From positions 186,001-250,000 of the forward strand of contig OZ251243.1 in the NCBI GenBank assembly GCA_965240325.2: 64,000 bases of DNA, in the 5' to 3' direction. Both the position numbers and the translations under genes were made by a program. Positions 43,380-53,871 of the stretch are shown here, in pieces. How positions within the stretch are numbered: the stretch's first letter is position 1; each line of letters opens with the position of its first letter. The notes under the pieces were generated by a model. It made no database searches. It was not told the DNA's origin and saw only the letters and a program-made list of their open reading frames with translations. The DNA is from Rebecca billardiae RCC1528 (Eukaryota > Haptophyta).

Positions 43380-44100
43380 CCAGAGGAGCAGGCGGCCGAG
43401 CCGGCTGGGCGGCAGCGAGGGTGGTGGAGATGGAGGCGGGCTCGGCGGCGGAGGCGGCGGAGGCGGGCTTGATAGCGGGCTCGGCGGCGGCGAGGATGGC
43501 AGGTTCAGTGCTGGCGATGACGGTGGGCTTGGCGGTGAGCTCGGCGGTGGCTGACGTGGCAGACTTGGCGGTGGGATCGGCTGCCGGCGGCTTGGTGGCA
43601 GCGGAGGCGGCGGCGACGGGATCGAGCTCGGCGGCGTGGTCGGAGGCGGTGCTGATGGCGGCGATGATGGTAGCGGGCTTGTTGGCGGCGATGTAGGCAG
43701 CGACGGCTGCGGGCTCAGCGGCGGGCTTTGTGGCGGCGATGTAGGCGGTGATGACGGTGGTGGGCTCAGCGGCGGGGTCGGCAGCGGCGACGGCAGCGGC
43801 AGGCTCGAGGTGGGCTTGGTGGCGGTGATGGCGGCCGGGCTCGGCTATGGACTTTGCGGCGGTGGGCTCGGGGGCGGAGTCGGTGGCGGCGAAGGTGGCG
43901 AACCCAGCGCTAGGCTTGGCGCTGGGGTGGAGGAGATGGGCTTGGTTGTCCGTGGTGGGCTTGGTGGCGGCGATTTGGCGATGATGGCTGTGAGCGGCGG
44001 AGTGGCCATGAGCTCGGCAGAGGTGACGGTGGCTCGGGAACGGTGGCTGGCTCGGCGGCGGCTTCGGCGGCCGCGACGGAGACGGGCTGTGAGGCGGCTA
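43380..44100 (-). repeat. Decayed stalk-like Gly/Pro codon repeat
   Basis: GGCGGCGGGCTC-type units, the same 12-base word that builds the SPPP stalk of the giant gene, recur in diverged form, broken by substitutions and indels. On the minus strand fragments such as PPSPLPSSW and PSPSPPPQRQ remain. It looks like a degenerated copy of a stalk region carried inside the foldback element. No intact gene. Confidence 0.55.
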
Positions 44101-45175
44101 GGGCGGTGGTGTGGGATGGGATTACTGCGTCACTGTTGCCCTCGGTCAGAGCTTGGCGGGGACACAGCGCGGCCAAGCTCCGGGCGTTGGCGCTGCCGCC
44201 AGGTCGGCCGCAGGCCACCCACTCGTCGGCAAAGCTTGGGCGGCAGCGATGCCCAGACATGAAGGAGGGCACTGCGGGATCGCTGCGTCACCTCGGGAAG
44301 GCTGAGTCCATGAGAGAGATGATCGGCACTGCCCCGTCTGGTGGAGTTCGATGAGCTGACTTAGACTACTTTTGCGACCGTAGGCTGCTGCTCGGCCTTG
44401 TCAGAGTCGACATCCGACCTAGCGCCAGCGCGGCGCAGTACGTATCGATTGAGTCATTGCGCGGACCAGCAGCATGAGACGTCATCGCGACTCGGAGTTC
44501 GTCACGTGCCACTCAACCGCGTCCGACCCGCCCCACTGCCACCTTGGGCAAGCGCCTGCAGACGATACGGCGGGCCAGCATCATAAGCTGCGCTCCTGCT
44601 GAGTGCTGGCTGATGATGACTGCGTCAGACAACTGCGCATTGCAGCCGCAGCCATACCGTACATACGCTCTCAGCGGGACTACGCGCGAGTTGTTCTGCC
44701 TTCTAGCGGTGCCGGCACGTGGCGCGACGATTCTGGCGTCATTATCACTTGACGACTCGACTGATCACGACGAGTGGCCCTTCTCAAGCAAGTGCAGCAG
44801 CATTAGAAGTATAGCCTACACTCGTCCGTCATCGTCTGGTTCCCCTGAGAAGTCTTCTGGAATGCATCAGCGACATGCTCCCGCAGCCTGGTCAGTGGTC
44901 CAAGCCAGTCACATCCGGCAGCCTGACATCATCCCACATGCCGCGTGGGCAGAGAGGCGCGCTATGCCCACGCGACTGGCTTCCTAGAAGCTGCCGTGAC
45001 GGAACGAGTGTCAGCAGTGGACCGCCGGCCGGTGCCGCGCGCCGCACCGCCGGGCCCAATGGCAACGAACACCCGGTGGCCGGCGGTGCGGCCCTAGGCT
45101 AGTGCGGCGGATCTATCGCGTATAGAACGACCGGCCGTGACGCGCTCTGCACCACGTACATTCGGACGCGGCAAT
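44100..45175. other. Element interior without gene
   Basis: Moderate GC sequence between the decayed repeat and the tandem repeats. Only short, domain-free open frames are present; nothing resembling transposase catalytic motifs was recognised. Confidence 0.5.
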
Positions 45176-47640
45176 GAGCAGCATGCACCACCGTCCGGCC
45201 GTCTCAGGTCGCTGTCGTCGGCAGCCAGCCGGTGCCGGGCACGGTGGCGCCGGGCGCTCGTAGCTGAAGGACCGCGATCAAGGATTGATTGCCAAGTCGT
45301 CAGCCGACGACTGGGAAGTTGAGCCTGATGCTGCCCGCTGCCGGTTCGCGGGACGAATGACGAGCAGCCTATGGCCCGTGAACCTGCGTCAGCTCCTAGA
45401 ACTCTTCCAGACGCGGTGAGGATATCCCTCACGAACTCAGCCCTCTCGCGCTGACGCAGCGCGTCTTGCGGCCTGCTGCGTGCCGCGAGCTATCGGACAG
45501 CGCGGCCCGCCGGCCGCGGGCCTTGGGCGGCGGGTCGACGGCTCCAGGCGGCTGCGGAGGACGCGGAGGCCGGTCGCATCCCGGCCAAGGCGTGGGCATC
45601 GGCCCGGCGGTTGGGCCCGTCAGCACGCCGGCAAGCGCTCTGATGCCACTCGAGACTGGCTGCCGAGCTGTCGCGCAACCGTGCCCGGCAAGACACGTGG
45701 GTCCGCGCCGAGCGTTCACCGGCCTCCGAACCCGCGCACGCCTCCCAGACCAGGGCCAGGGCATGCGCCGTCGATCTACCCAGCCGGAAGCAGCTCGACA
45801 GCCCCGCTGTGTGCGCGCGCGCCTGCCGGTATGTCCGCTGCCCGCTCGAGGGCGAGCACGCGGCGCCTCACCTGCCGACCACGACAGCGCGCCTCGCGTG
45901 CACACTCTGATGGCGAGGCCCGGGATCTGGGCAGGCGATGGCACTACCCGCGCCTCCGCCAAGTCTCGGCCTGGCCGAGCCTGCCACAACGAGCAGCATG
46001 CACCACAGTCCGGCCGTCTCAGGTCACTGTCGTCGGCAGCCAGCATTCGCCGGGCGCGATGGCGCCGGGCGCTCGCGCGCGATCAAGGATTGATTGCCAT
46101 CAAGTCGTCAGCCGTCGACTGGGAAGCTGAGCCTGATGCTGCCCGCTGCCGGGTCGCGGGACGAATAACGAGCAGCCTACGGTCCGTGAACCTGCGTTAG
46201 CTCCTAGAACGCTTTCAGACGTGGTGAGGATCTCCCTCACGACCTCAGCCCTCTCGCGCTGACGCAGCGCGTCCGCTGCCACTCTACGGCCTTGCTTCCT
46301 GCTGCGTGCCGCGAGCTCTCGGACAGCCCGGCCCGCCGGCCGCGGGCCTTGGGCGGCGGGTCGACGGCTCCAGGCGGCTGCGGAGGATGCGGAGGCCGGT
46401 CGCATCCCGGCCAAGGCGTGGGCATCGGCCCGGCGGCTGAGCCCGCCAGCACGCCGGCAAGCGCTCTGATGCCACTCAGCCTCGAGACTGGCTGCAGAGC
46501 TGTCGCGCAACCGTGCCCGGCAAGACACGTGGGTCCGCGCCGAGCGTTCACCGGCCTCCGAACCCGCGCACGCCTCCCAGACCAGGGCCAGGGCATGCGC
46601 CGTCGATCTACCCAGCCGGAAGCAGCTCGACAGCCCCGCTGTGTGCGCGCGCGCCTGCCGGTATGTCCGCTGCCCGCTCGAGGGCGAGCACGCGGCGCCT
46701 CACCTGCCGACCACGACAGCGCGCCTCGCGTGCACACTCTGATGGCGAGGCCCGGGATCTGGGCAGGCGATGGCACTACCCGCGCCTCCGCCAAGTCTCG
46801 GCCTGGCCGAGCCTGCCACAACGAGCAGCATGCACCACAGTCCGGCCGTCTCAGGTCACTGTCGTCGGCAGCCAGCATTCGCCGGGCGCGATGGCGCCGG
46901 GCGCTCGCGCGCGATCAAGGATTGATTGCCATCAAGTCGTCAGCCGTCGACTGGGAAGCTGAGCCTGATGCTGCCCGCTGCCGGGTCGCGGGACGAATAA
47001 CGAGCAGCCTACGGTCCGTGAACCTGCGTTAGCTCCTAGAACGCTTTCAGACGTGGTGAGGATCTCCCTCACGACCTCAGCCCTCTCGCGCTGACGCAGC
47101 GCGTCCGCTGCCACTCTACGGCCTTGCTTCCTGCTGCGTGCCGCGAGCTCTCGGACAGCCCGGCCCGCCGGCCGCGGGCCTTGGGCGGCGGGTCGACGGC
47201 TCCAGGCGGCTGCGGAGGATGCGGAGGCCGGTCGCATCCCGGCCAAGGCGTGGGCATCGGCCCGGCGGCTGAGCCCGCCAGCACGCCGGCAAGCGCTCTG
47301 ATGCCACTCAGCCTCGAGACTGGCTGCAGAGCTGTCGCGCAACCGTGCCCGGCAAGACACGTGGGTCCGCGCCGAGCGTTCACCGGCCTCCGAACCCGCG
47401 CACGCCTCCCAGACCAGGGCCAGGGCATGCGCCGTCGATCTACCCAGCCGGAAGCAGCTCGACAGCCCCGCTGTGTGCGCGCGCGCCTGCCGGTATGTCC
47501 GCTGCCCGCTCGAGGGCGAGCACGCGGCGCCTCACCTGTCGACCACGACAGCGCGCCTCGCGTGCACACTCTGACGGTGAGGCCCGGGATCTGGGCAGGC
47601 GATGGCACTACCCGCGCCTCCGCCAAGTCTCGGCCTGGCC
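45176..47640 (+). repeat. Tandem repeat of about 0.82 kb, three copies
   Basis: The marker GAGCAGCATG recurs at 45176, 45991 and 46823, giving periods of 815 and 832 bases. The second copy and the available part of the third are nearly identical; the first is diverged with small deletions. The third copy runs into the right inverted arm. Long open frames in these copies appear on both strands and reflect composition rather than a gene. Confidence 0.85.
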
Positions 47641-48014
47641 GAGGGGCACAACACTGGCCGAGCCCTCGGCCCGGCGCGCCGCCGCCAGCCTGTGCTGAAA
47701 AGCCCAAGCCGTGCGCGGCAGGCCTGCGCGTGCGAGCGGCGATGGGCGTGGGCGGCGTTGCGCGGCGCGAAGTGGGCCAGGGGCATGTCAGCCTCGACTC
47801 CGCCGCGTCGCGCGCGGCCGAGCGCGCGCTCTGCGCGCGGGGCGCGCGACGCGAGGCGGGCGCTCGCGCACGCACGCGGCCATCCCATCCAGCGCCAACG
47901 GGCGGCGCCAGCGGAGGGACCTTCACTCGTCGAACGTGTGAAGGTCCCTCGAGACGTGTGAAGGTCCCAGTGGGAGGGACCTTCACACGAGTCCGAGTTC
48001 GGCCGTGCTCCCTC
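47161..48014 (-). repeat. Right inverted arm of foldback element
   Basis: Mirror of the left arm, ending CCGTGCTCCCTC. Its inner half is also part of the third internal tandem-repeat copy, showing that arms and interior repeats share an origin. Confidence 0.8.
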
Positions 48015-48019
48015 AGTGA

Positions 48020-48770
48020 GCGCTGCTTCAGCTGCTGCTTCTGAGGATTTCGTCATCCCGAGATTCGTCGGACCGGAGAATCTGAAATCGCCAAATCGGC
48101 CGTCCACACGCATCGCATCCCGCTTTCGCAATTTCCATATCGATGGCGGCCGCCGGCCCGCAGCCCACGGCCAGCAAGCCGGGTCGTAGTCCTTGAACCA
48201 TCAGTGACGCTGTATGTATACATCGAAGAGCGCGGACCCTGCACGCCTTGCCCCGTCGCACTCGCCAGCAGCACGAGCGAGCGCGCTCGTCGCCGTCCCT
48301 TCTCACCCCGAATCTGGCCCGGCGCGGAGAAAGTTGCCCGGAGGCGCAGTCACTACCACCGCCGCGGTGGACCGCGACTCGGCGACACGGACAGCCAAAC
48401 GTGATGAGCGCGGGCGGTGCGGCTGTTGAGCCTTAGCGGCGCGGCTCGACGAGCGCCTCGCGTTCGTCGAACGAGCCCAGCCCGTCGGCATGGTCGTGCG
48501 GAGGCGAGGGGGGCTCGCGCGCGCCGTGGGCCGCGCCGGGTGCGCCGCCGGCGCGGCCGCGCGCCACGGCACCCGCTGCGCCGAGCTCGCTCTCGAGCCT
48601 GCGCGCGCCGCCGCGGCAGAGGGGGGCGCGGCGCGGAGGTGAGCGCCCCGCGCGGCGGGCAGGCGCCAGACGGCGCACCCGCCCGCCCGCGGCCGTCGGG
48701 GACAGGCACGCTGCCGGCCACGCGCACAGGGGGCCCGGCCCGCCGGCGCGTGACGCGCGCGCGCGCGCGC
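48020..48770. other. Intergenic region downstream of foldback element
   Basis: No gene is seen. It should contain the 3' UTR of the minus-strand gene that ends at 48771. An alternating GC-dinucleotide run lies near 48748-48770. Confidence 0.5.
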
Positions 48771-51432
48771 TCACAGTTCAAACGGCTCGTAGCCCGAGCA
48801 CGCGCCGAGGGTGGGCTGCGGCGTGCGCTCCCAGCCCTCGGCCGGCCCCGCCCAGCCGCGCCTCGCGTCCGCGCACCCGCCGCCATACCCGGCTGCGGGC
48901 GTGGGCGAGATTGCAATCTCGCCCGGCGGCCCTCCAAGCCCTGAGAGCTCCGACAGCCGGCCAACGTCGTCCGCGCACCCGCCGCCGCCGCCGCTTGCGA
49001 CCGTGCTCGCCTCGGCGGCCGCGATGCGCGTGGGCGTGAGCGCGGGCAGCGAGCGCGCGCACGCCGCGTGCGCCGGCGCGCCCCACTGCTCGGCGTGCGA
49101 CGGCCGAGGGCTGGGCCCGCCGCTGCCCGCATCCGGAGACAAGCTCGGCCACGCGTGAGGCGCGCAGGTTTCCCACCGAGGGCGCGCGCCGCCGCCACGC
49201 TCCGAGCCGAGCGGCGCGCCGACCGCCACCGCGCCGCCCTCGCGGCCGCCATCGTCGCTGCCGGCATGCGCGTCCGAGTGCGCCATCGGCTCGTCCCAGC
49301 TCACGGCGCCGGGCACAGCCGGGCTGGCTCCCACCGCCTCTGCCGACTCCTCGGCTGCCGCGCGCGCGAGTGCGCGCCAGCGCGCGTCCGCGTCCGCGTC
49401 CGCGCCCGCGTCCGCATCGTCGGCGCCGCCATGGCCGCCGATGCCCGCGCGCGGCGACGGCGGCGCCGAGCCCGCGCGGCCGGGCGCGTCCGCATCGGGC
49501 GACTCCCCCGCGCCACCCGCGCCCTGCTCCTCGCCCGCCGCCGGCCTCGCGGCAGCATGGCCGCCGTCCAGCGCTGCCGCACCAGCATGGCCGCCGTCCA
49601 GCGCTGCTGCAAACGCTCCCCACGAGGCGGAGGAGGCGCGGCCGCGCGGCGCGTGCGGCGTGCGCGCGGCCGGGTGCAGGGGCGCGCCGTGCTCCGGCGG
49701 GAGGCTGCCCGCGCGGCCGCGCGCGCCGGGCTGCGCGCGCTCGGCGCCGCGCTCCACGCCCTGCTGCAGTGCCCGCCGCGCGCGCGCCACTGGGCCGGGT
49801 GGCGGTGCGGCCGCCGCGTCCGCGTCCGCGCGCGTGGCGCCGCGCGCGTGCGGCTGTGGCGGTGCGGCCGCTGCGCCGTGCGCCTCGTCTGCGAGCGAGG
49901 GCGGCGCGGAGGCGGAGGCGGACGCGTCACTCCCGTCTGGCACCCACTCGTCCCACACGAGCTGCTGCGCCGCCGCCGGCTGCGGCTGCGGCCCGTGCCA
50001 GCCTGCGAGCGCGTGGGCGGCCGCAGCCTCGGGTGCATCCGCCGCCGCCGCGCGGGGCCAGGCTGAGCCAGCGCCGCACACCGGCCGCGCGCGCTGCTCG
50101 TGCGGGGCCGCCTCCGCATACGCACGCGGCGCGCGCGGCGCTCCTTGCTCGTCCTCCCCGCCACCATCCCCGCGGCACCCAGGAGGCACAGGCGAGCGCC
50201 AGGCCTCGGCCTCGGCCTCGGCCGCCGCCGCCGCCGCCGCCGCGTGTGCGCCCGCGCCCGCGTCCTCGGCTGCGTCGAGCGGGTACCCCCAGTGGGCGAC
50301 GCCCTCGTCGTCCTGCCGCGCGCGCGCGCGGTGGCGAGGGTGGGCGCGGGGCCGAGCGCCGCAGCGCACGCGGGGCGGGGCGAGTGCGCCGCGCGCTGTG
50401 AGCGCGCGGAGCGCATGCGGCGCGCGCTCTGCACAGCGTCGCGGCGGCGCAGCGCGCGGCACGGATGTCTCGCGCCGGATCCGCTGCGGAGCGGCTGGCG
50501 CCAGCGCACGCCCGCGCGCGCGCACGCCGCGCGCGCAGCCCGGCACGCACCTCCCAGGCCGGCCGCACGCGGAACACCGCCGCGGCCGCCGCCGCCGCGC
50601 GCCGCGCGTCTGCGGCCGCGGCCGCCGCGTCGGCGGCCGGCGGCGCCGGCCGGTGCGGAGCGGCGCTGGCCGGGAGACCGCGCACGCCGGACGAGCGGAA
50701 GAGGCGGTCGGCGGCGCGCGCGGGCGCAGGCGCGCGCGCCGCCGCGCCGCCGCCGCCGCCGGGCGCGCGCGGCGGCGAGGCTGCGATCTCGCCGCCGCGG
50801 CCAATCGCCATCGCCGCGCCGGGCGGCGAGATTGCAATCTCGCGCGGGTGGCGCGGCGCGGGCTGCGTCGCGGGCGTCGCGCCCGCGCCGTCGCCGCCCG
50901 CGCGGCCGCCCGTCCCGCCGCCGGCCTCGCCGTCCTCCGCGCCCGGCGCGGCGGCGCGCAGCAAGCCGCCGCCACCGCCGCCACCGCCCGCGTGCGCCGG
51001 GCTGCGCGCGCGCTGCCGCTGCGCCACGGCCGCGCGGTGCGTACGCGAGACAGGCAGCGGTCTGAACGTGAGGTGCGCTGACGCCTCCGCCTCCCTGCGC
51101 AGCTGCTCCCGCCGGCGGAACTCGGCGAGCCGCTCGTCCCGCTCGCGCAGCCACGTGCGCTGCCGCTCGGCCACCGTCGGCTGCGCATGCCGCGGCCGCC
51201 CGCCGCCGTCGCCGCCGCCGTCGTCATCGCCGCCACCGCCGCCGCCGCCGCCGCCGCCGGCCGCCGCAGAGCGAGCATACTGCTTACGCAAACGCTCGCG
51301 CTGCGCACGCGCCTCGCGCGCCTCCTGCTCGCGGTCCTCCTCCAGCTGCCGCCGGCTCTGCGCCAGCCGCTCCTCGCGCAGCTGCTGCGCGTCAAGCAGC
51401 CGCTGCGCGACCGTGCGCCCGGGCCGAGCGCC

Positions 51433-51519
<87 letters not shown>

Positions 51520-52653
51520 CTCCTCGTCGCCGGCGTGGGCGGCGTCGGCGCCGGTCGCCGCGCGCACGAGCGCGCGCGAGTGCTCGTTCAGCTCCGGCCG
51601 GAACGTCGGCTCCGCCCTGCGCAGCAGCTCCTGCGTCGCCGCGCCAACCGTCACCTCGGCCGCGCCGCGCGGCGTCAGCAGCCGCTGCCGCGCGCCCGCG
51701 CCCGTTCGCTCCTCGAGGAGCCGCGCTCTGAACTCGGAGATCTCGGAGAGCGGGCGGGGCTGCGCGGCGCGGCGGGCGTCGTCGTCGGCCGCCGCCACGC
51801 GCTCCTCCGCGCGCCGCCGCGCCTCGTCCCCCGCGCGCAGCAGTCGCTCCACCGTCGCCATCTCGCGCCGGCCGACCGAGCGCGCGCGCACCTCGCCCGC
51901 GACGAGGGCGCGCGCGCGCTCGTCCTCCTCCGCCTCGCGCGCGCGGCGCTCGCGCGCGAGCTCGACGCCCTCGTCGTGCAGCCGCACGTGCACCGGCGTC
52001 GCCGCCCCGTGCGCCGCGTACTCGCACCCGCCGCCGCCCTCCTCGCCCTCCGCCAGCGCGCGCCGGCGCGCCGCCGCGATCGCCGCCGACCGCGGGTCGA
52101 GCGACGGGTGGAACGTGCACGCGGGCTCGAGCGCGTCGCCGCGCTCGCCGTCGGCGCGCTCGAGCTCGGCGACGATCGCGTCGAGCCGCGCCTCCTCCAC
52201 CGACGCGAGCGCGGCGCACGCCGCCGCGAGCGGCCGCTCGGGGCCAAAGTCGCGCCGGTCGACGCGGCCGCGCCGCAGCGCCGCGAGGTGGGCCTCGAGC
52301 GCGCCGCGCCGCCGGCGGAGGAAGTCGGCGCGCGGCTCGCCCTCGCGCGGGCGCATCTGCAGCGCCGCGCTCATCAGCTCGTCCCGCCGCGCGAGCAGCC
52401 GCGCCTCGATCCTCGGCTCGTGCGCGCGCTCGGCGGCGCGCGCCGCCTCGGCGCGCCGACCGGCCTCGGCCACCGCGCCCGGCGGCGAGGCGGTGCGCCG
52501 CGGCTCGAGCGGCGTCTCCTGGCGCTCGCGCTCGAGGGCCATCGCGCGCAGGATCACGCGCCGCTGCTCCGCCTCGGCGGGCCAGCGCAGCAGCCGGTCG
52601 ACCACCGGCGCGCCGCCGCCGGCCGGCACGCCATCAGCTCGGGGCGAGGCCAT
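48771..52653 (-). CDS. Coiled-coil, low-complexity protein, possibly centrosomal or flagellar
   Basis: Two exons, 52653-50551 and 50312-48771, join in frame across a 238-base GT-AG intron (donor GAG|GTGCGT, acceptor CAG|GAC), giving 1,214 residues. The N-terminal half is charged and helical, with Arg/Glu-rich coiled-coil stretches (for example around REERLAQSRRQLEEDREQEA). Two short motifs, CTFHPSLDPRS and PTFRPELNEHSRALVRAA, resemble the TFxPxLN-S signatures common in protist basal-body and flagellar coiled-coil proteins. Poly-Gly runs of 14-16 residues interrupt it. The second half is Ala/Gly/Pro/Ser-rich and probably disordered, ending GYEPFEL. It contains repeated GEIAISP-type peptides encoded by palindromes. 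No enzyme domain is visible. The function assignment is a weak inference; the gene model is supported by phase and splice sites. It is divergent from the sulfotransferase-like gene at 52849. Confidence 0.65.
48903..48924. repeat. 22-bp perfect palindrome with GAGATTGC core in coding sequence
   Basis: Arms GGGCGAGATTG and CAATCTCGCCC abut without a loop. It encodes GEIAIS in the C-terminal region of the host protein. Same core as at 50826-50843 and 7602-7628. Confidence 0.8.
50826..50843. repeat. 18-bp perfect palindrome with GAGATTGC core in coding sequence
   Basis: Reads GCGAGATTG then CAATCTCGC. It encodes REIAIS in the first exon of the same gene. An imperfect relative lies 30 bases away at about 50771-50794 (encoding GEIAAS), so two copies sit in tandem here. 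Confidence 0.8.
51434..51520 (-). repeat. CCG/GGC run encoding polyglycine
   Basis: Two near-pure trinucleotide runs within the first exon encode about 30 glycines broken by Asp-Arg. Likely variable in length. Confidence 0.85.
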
Positions 52654-52848
52654 GGCTGGGCAGCACTGCAGCAGCCCGAGAGCTGCCCCGGATGCTCGGC
52701 TTGGCTCACCGACCTGTGCCGGTGTGCCGCGCTGCGCAAGGCCAGCAGCACTCTTCGACGGCTGCTCGCCTGCGCGCGAGCAAGTTGCTGTTCCGGCAAC
52801 GGGAAAATGTTTTGCTGTGCTGTTGGAGTCTCCAACGACGGGCGAGCG
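52654..52848. promoter_or_regulatory. Short divergent promoter region
   Basis: Only 195 bases separate the start codons of two divergently transcribed genes, so both promoters and 5' UTRs must be contained or overlap here. No TATA box is evident. This is inference from gene layout. Confidence 0.45.
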
Positions 52849-53871
52849 ATGGCGCCCGCGCGGCGCGCCCTCGGGGCGATCTTGGCGATCTTCACCTCAG
52901 CCGCGGGTATGGGCATGGCCGACGATGGCCGCCCGGCGCATGTGGCGCCAGGCGGGAAGAATGGCTCCGCGCCGACGGAGGGCGCTCCGCGCCGAAGCTT
53001 GTCGGAGGCGCAGCTTTGTCCGCCGAGGAAGCGAGGGGAGCATCGGCAGCTCTTCGCATTCCCGCACCTGGCGAAGACGGGCGGGACGACGCTCTCCGTG
53101 CTGCTGTACTACACGGCTGCATGCGTCGAGTGCGGCTCGTATGAATCAAACGGCGACAAGCAAGCCCGCCGCCCGGACGGCAGCTGCGACCCCCGCTACA
53201 AGCTGGGCCTCAACGAGCTCGCTGAGGATCATCGCGTCGCTCCTGAGCTCCAGCCCAGCGTGCGCAGCCAGACGGCCGCGGTCGTCTACATGCACGCGAA
53301 CGTGCGGTGGCACCTCTCCTTGCCCGACGCGAAGCTGCTCATCCTGGTGCGCAGGACGGTCCCGTTCCGCATCTCGCTGTTCATGGCCGGCCGCGGCGGC
53401 GCCAGCGCGCTGAGCAACTTCTCCGCGTGGATCAGGTCGGATGGGTACCGGCGGGAGGCGCTGGGCGTGCAGCTGCTGCACTACGAGCTGCTCTGGGGGC
53501 ACCAGGGGAGCCAGGACACCGTGAAGAGCAGAGGCGCCATCGCGCGCTTATCGCCCAGCGCCCTGGCAGAGCGGCTGATCGACCACCCGCGCGTCGCGTG
53601 GGTCGGGTGCATCGACGCGTGGGCGCCGTCGCTGATGGCGCTCGAGCCCGTGCTGGGCGTGCCGCTGCTCGACGCCGGCATCCAGCTGCATTTTCGCCTG
53701 AGGGGGCAAGCGAACGTTCCGACGCTCACCACCGCTGACTACGGCCACCTCGCGACGATGGAGGCGAGAGAGAGCCTGTGGGTCGAGCACCTGATCAGGC
53801 ATGTGCACTATATGGCGCGAAGCAGTCGGCCGCCGCCGGCGCCGCCCGCGAGCCCCGCGACCGAGCACTGA
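52849..53871 (+). CDS. Secreted or Golgi sulfotransferase-like protein
   Basis: The 340-residue protein begins with a hydrophobic signal or anchor segment (MAPARRALGAILAIFTSAAG). The PAPS 5'-phosphosulfate-binding loop is readable as FAFPHLAKTGGTTLSVLL (residues about 69-86), typical of Golgi carbohydrate sulfotransferases of the Sulfotransfer_2 type. A second segment, LLILVRRTVPFRISLFMAG (about residues 163-181), occupies the place of the 3'-phosphate-binding region with Arg and Ser. Cysteine-rich CVECGSY follows the first loop. An upstream in-frame ATG at 52807 exists, but the one at 52849 starts the hydrophobic leader. Substrate unknown; transfer of sulfate to a glycan in the secretory pathway is likely. 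Its promoter must lie in the 195-base gap shared with the divergent gene. Confidence 0.7.
   Translation: MAPARRALGAILAIFTSAAGMGMADDGRPAHVAPGGKNGSAPTEGAPRRSLSEAQLCPPRKRGEHRQLFAFPHLAKTGGTTLSVLLYYTAACVECGSYESNGDKQARRPDGSCDPRYKLGLNELAEDHRVAPELQPSVRSQTAAVVYMHANVRWHLSLPDAKLLILVRRTVPFRISLFMAGRGGASALSNFSAWIRSDGYRREALGVQLLHYELLWGHQGSQDTVKSRGAIARLSPSALAERLIDHPRVAWVGCIDAWAPSLMALEPVLGVPLLDAGIQLHFRLRGQANVPTLTTADYGHLATMEARESLWVEHLIRHVHYMARSSRPPPAPPASPATEH

Larger units (their letters stand above)
42514..48014. mobile_element. 5.5-kb foldback/TIR element with 854-bp inverted arms
   Basis: Positions 42514-43367 are the reverse complement of 47161-48014 without gaps in the anchors checked (paired coordinates sum to 90528 at 42540, 42601 and 43321). 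The outer ends read GAGGGAGCACGG and its complement. AGTGA immediately flanks both sides (42509-42513 and 48015-48019), a candidate 5-bp target-site duplication. No transposase-like ORF is seen inside, so the element would be non-autonomous. The interior (43368-47160) holds a degenerate Gly/Pro-codon repeat and 0.8-kb tandem repeats related to the arms. Confidence 0.7.

Noticed and set aside
42514-48014. Segmental inverted duplication rather than a mobile element
   Set aside because: Considered seriously; the AGTGA repeats exactly at both outer ends and subterminal repeats favour a transposon-like element, but this is not proven.
45466-48044. ORFs of 240-306 codons repeated in the 0.8-kb tandem units
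   Set aside because: They occur on both strands, are Arg/Ala/Pro-rich, differ by frame between copies and show no domain, so they reflect composition of the repeat.
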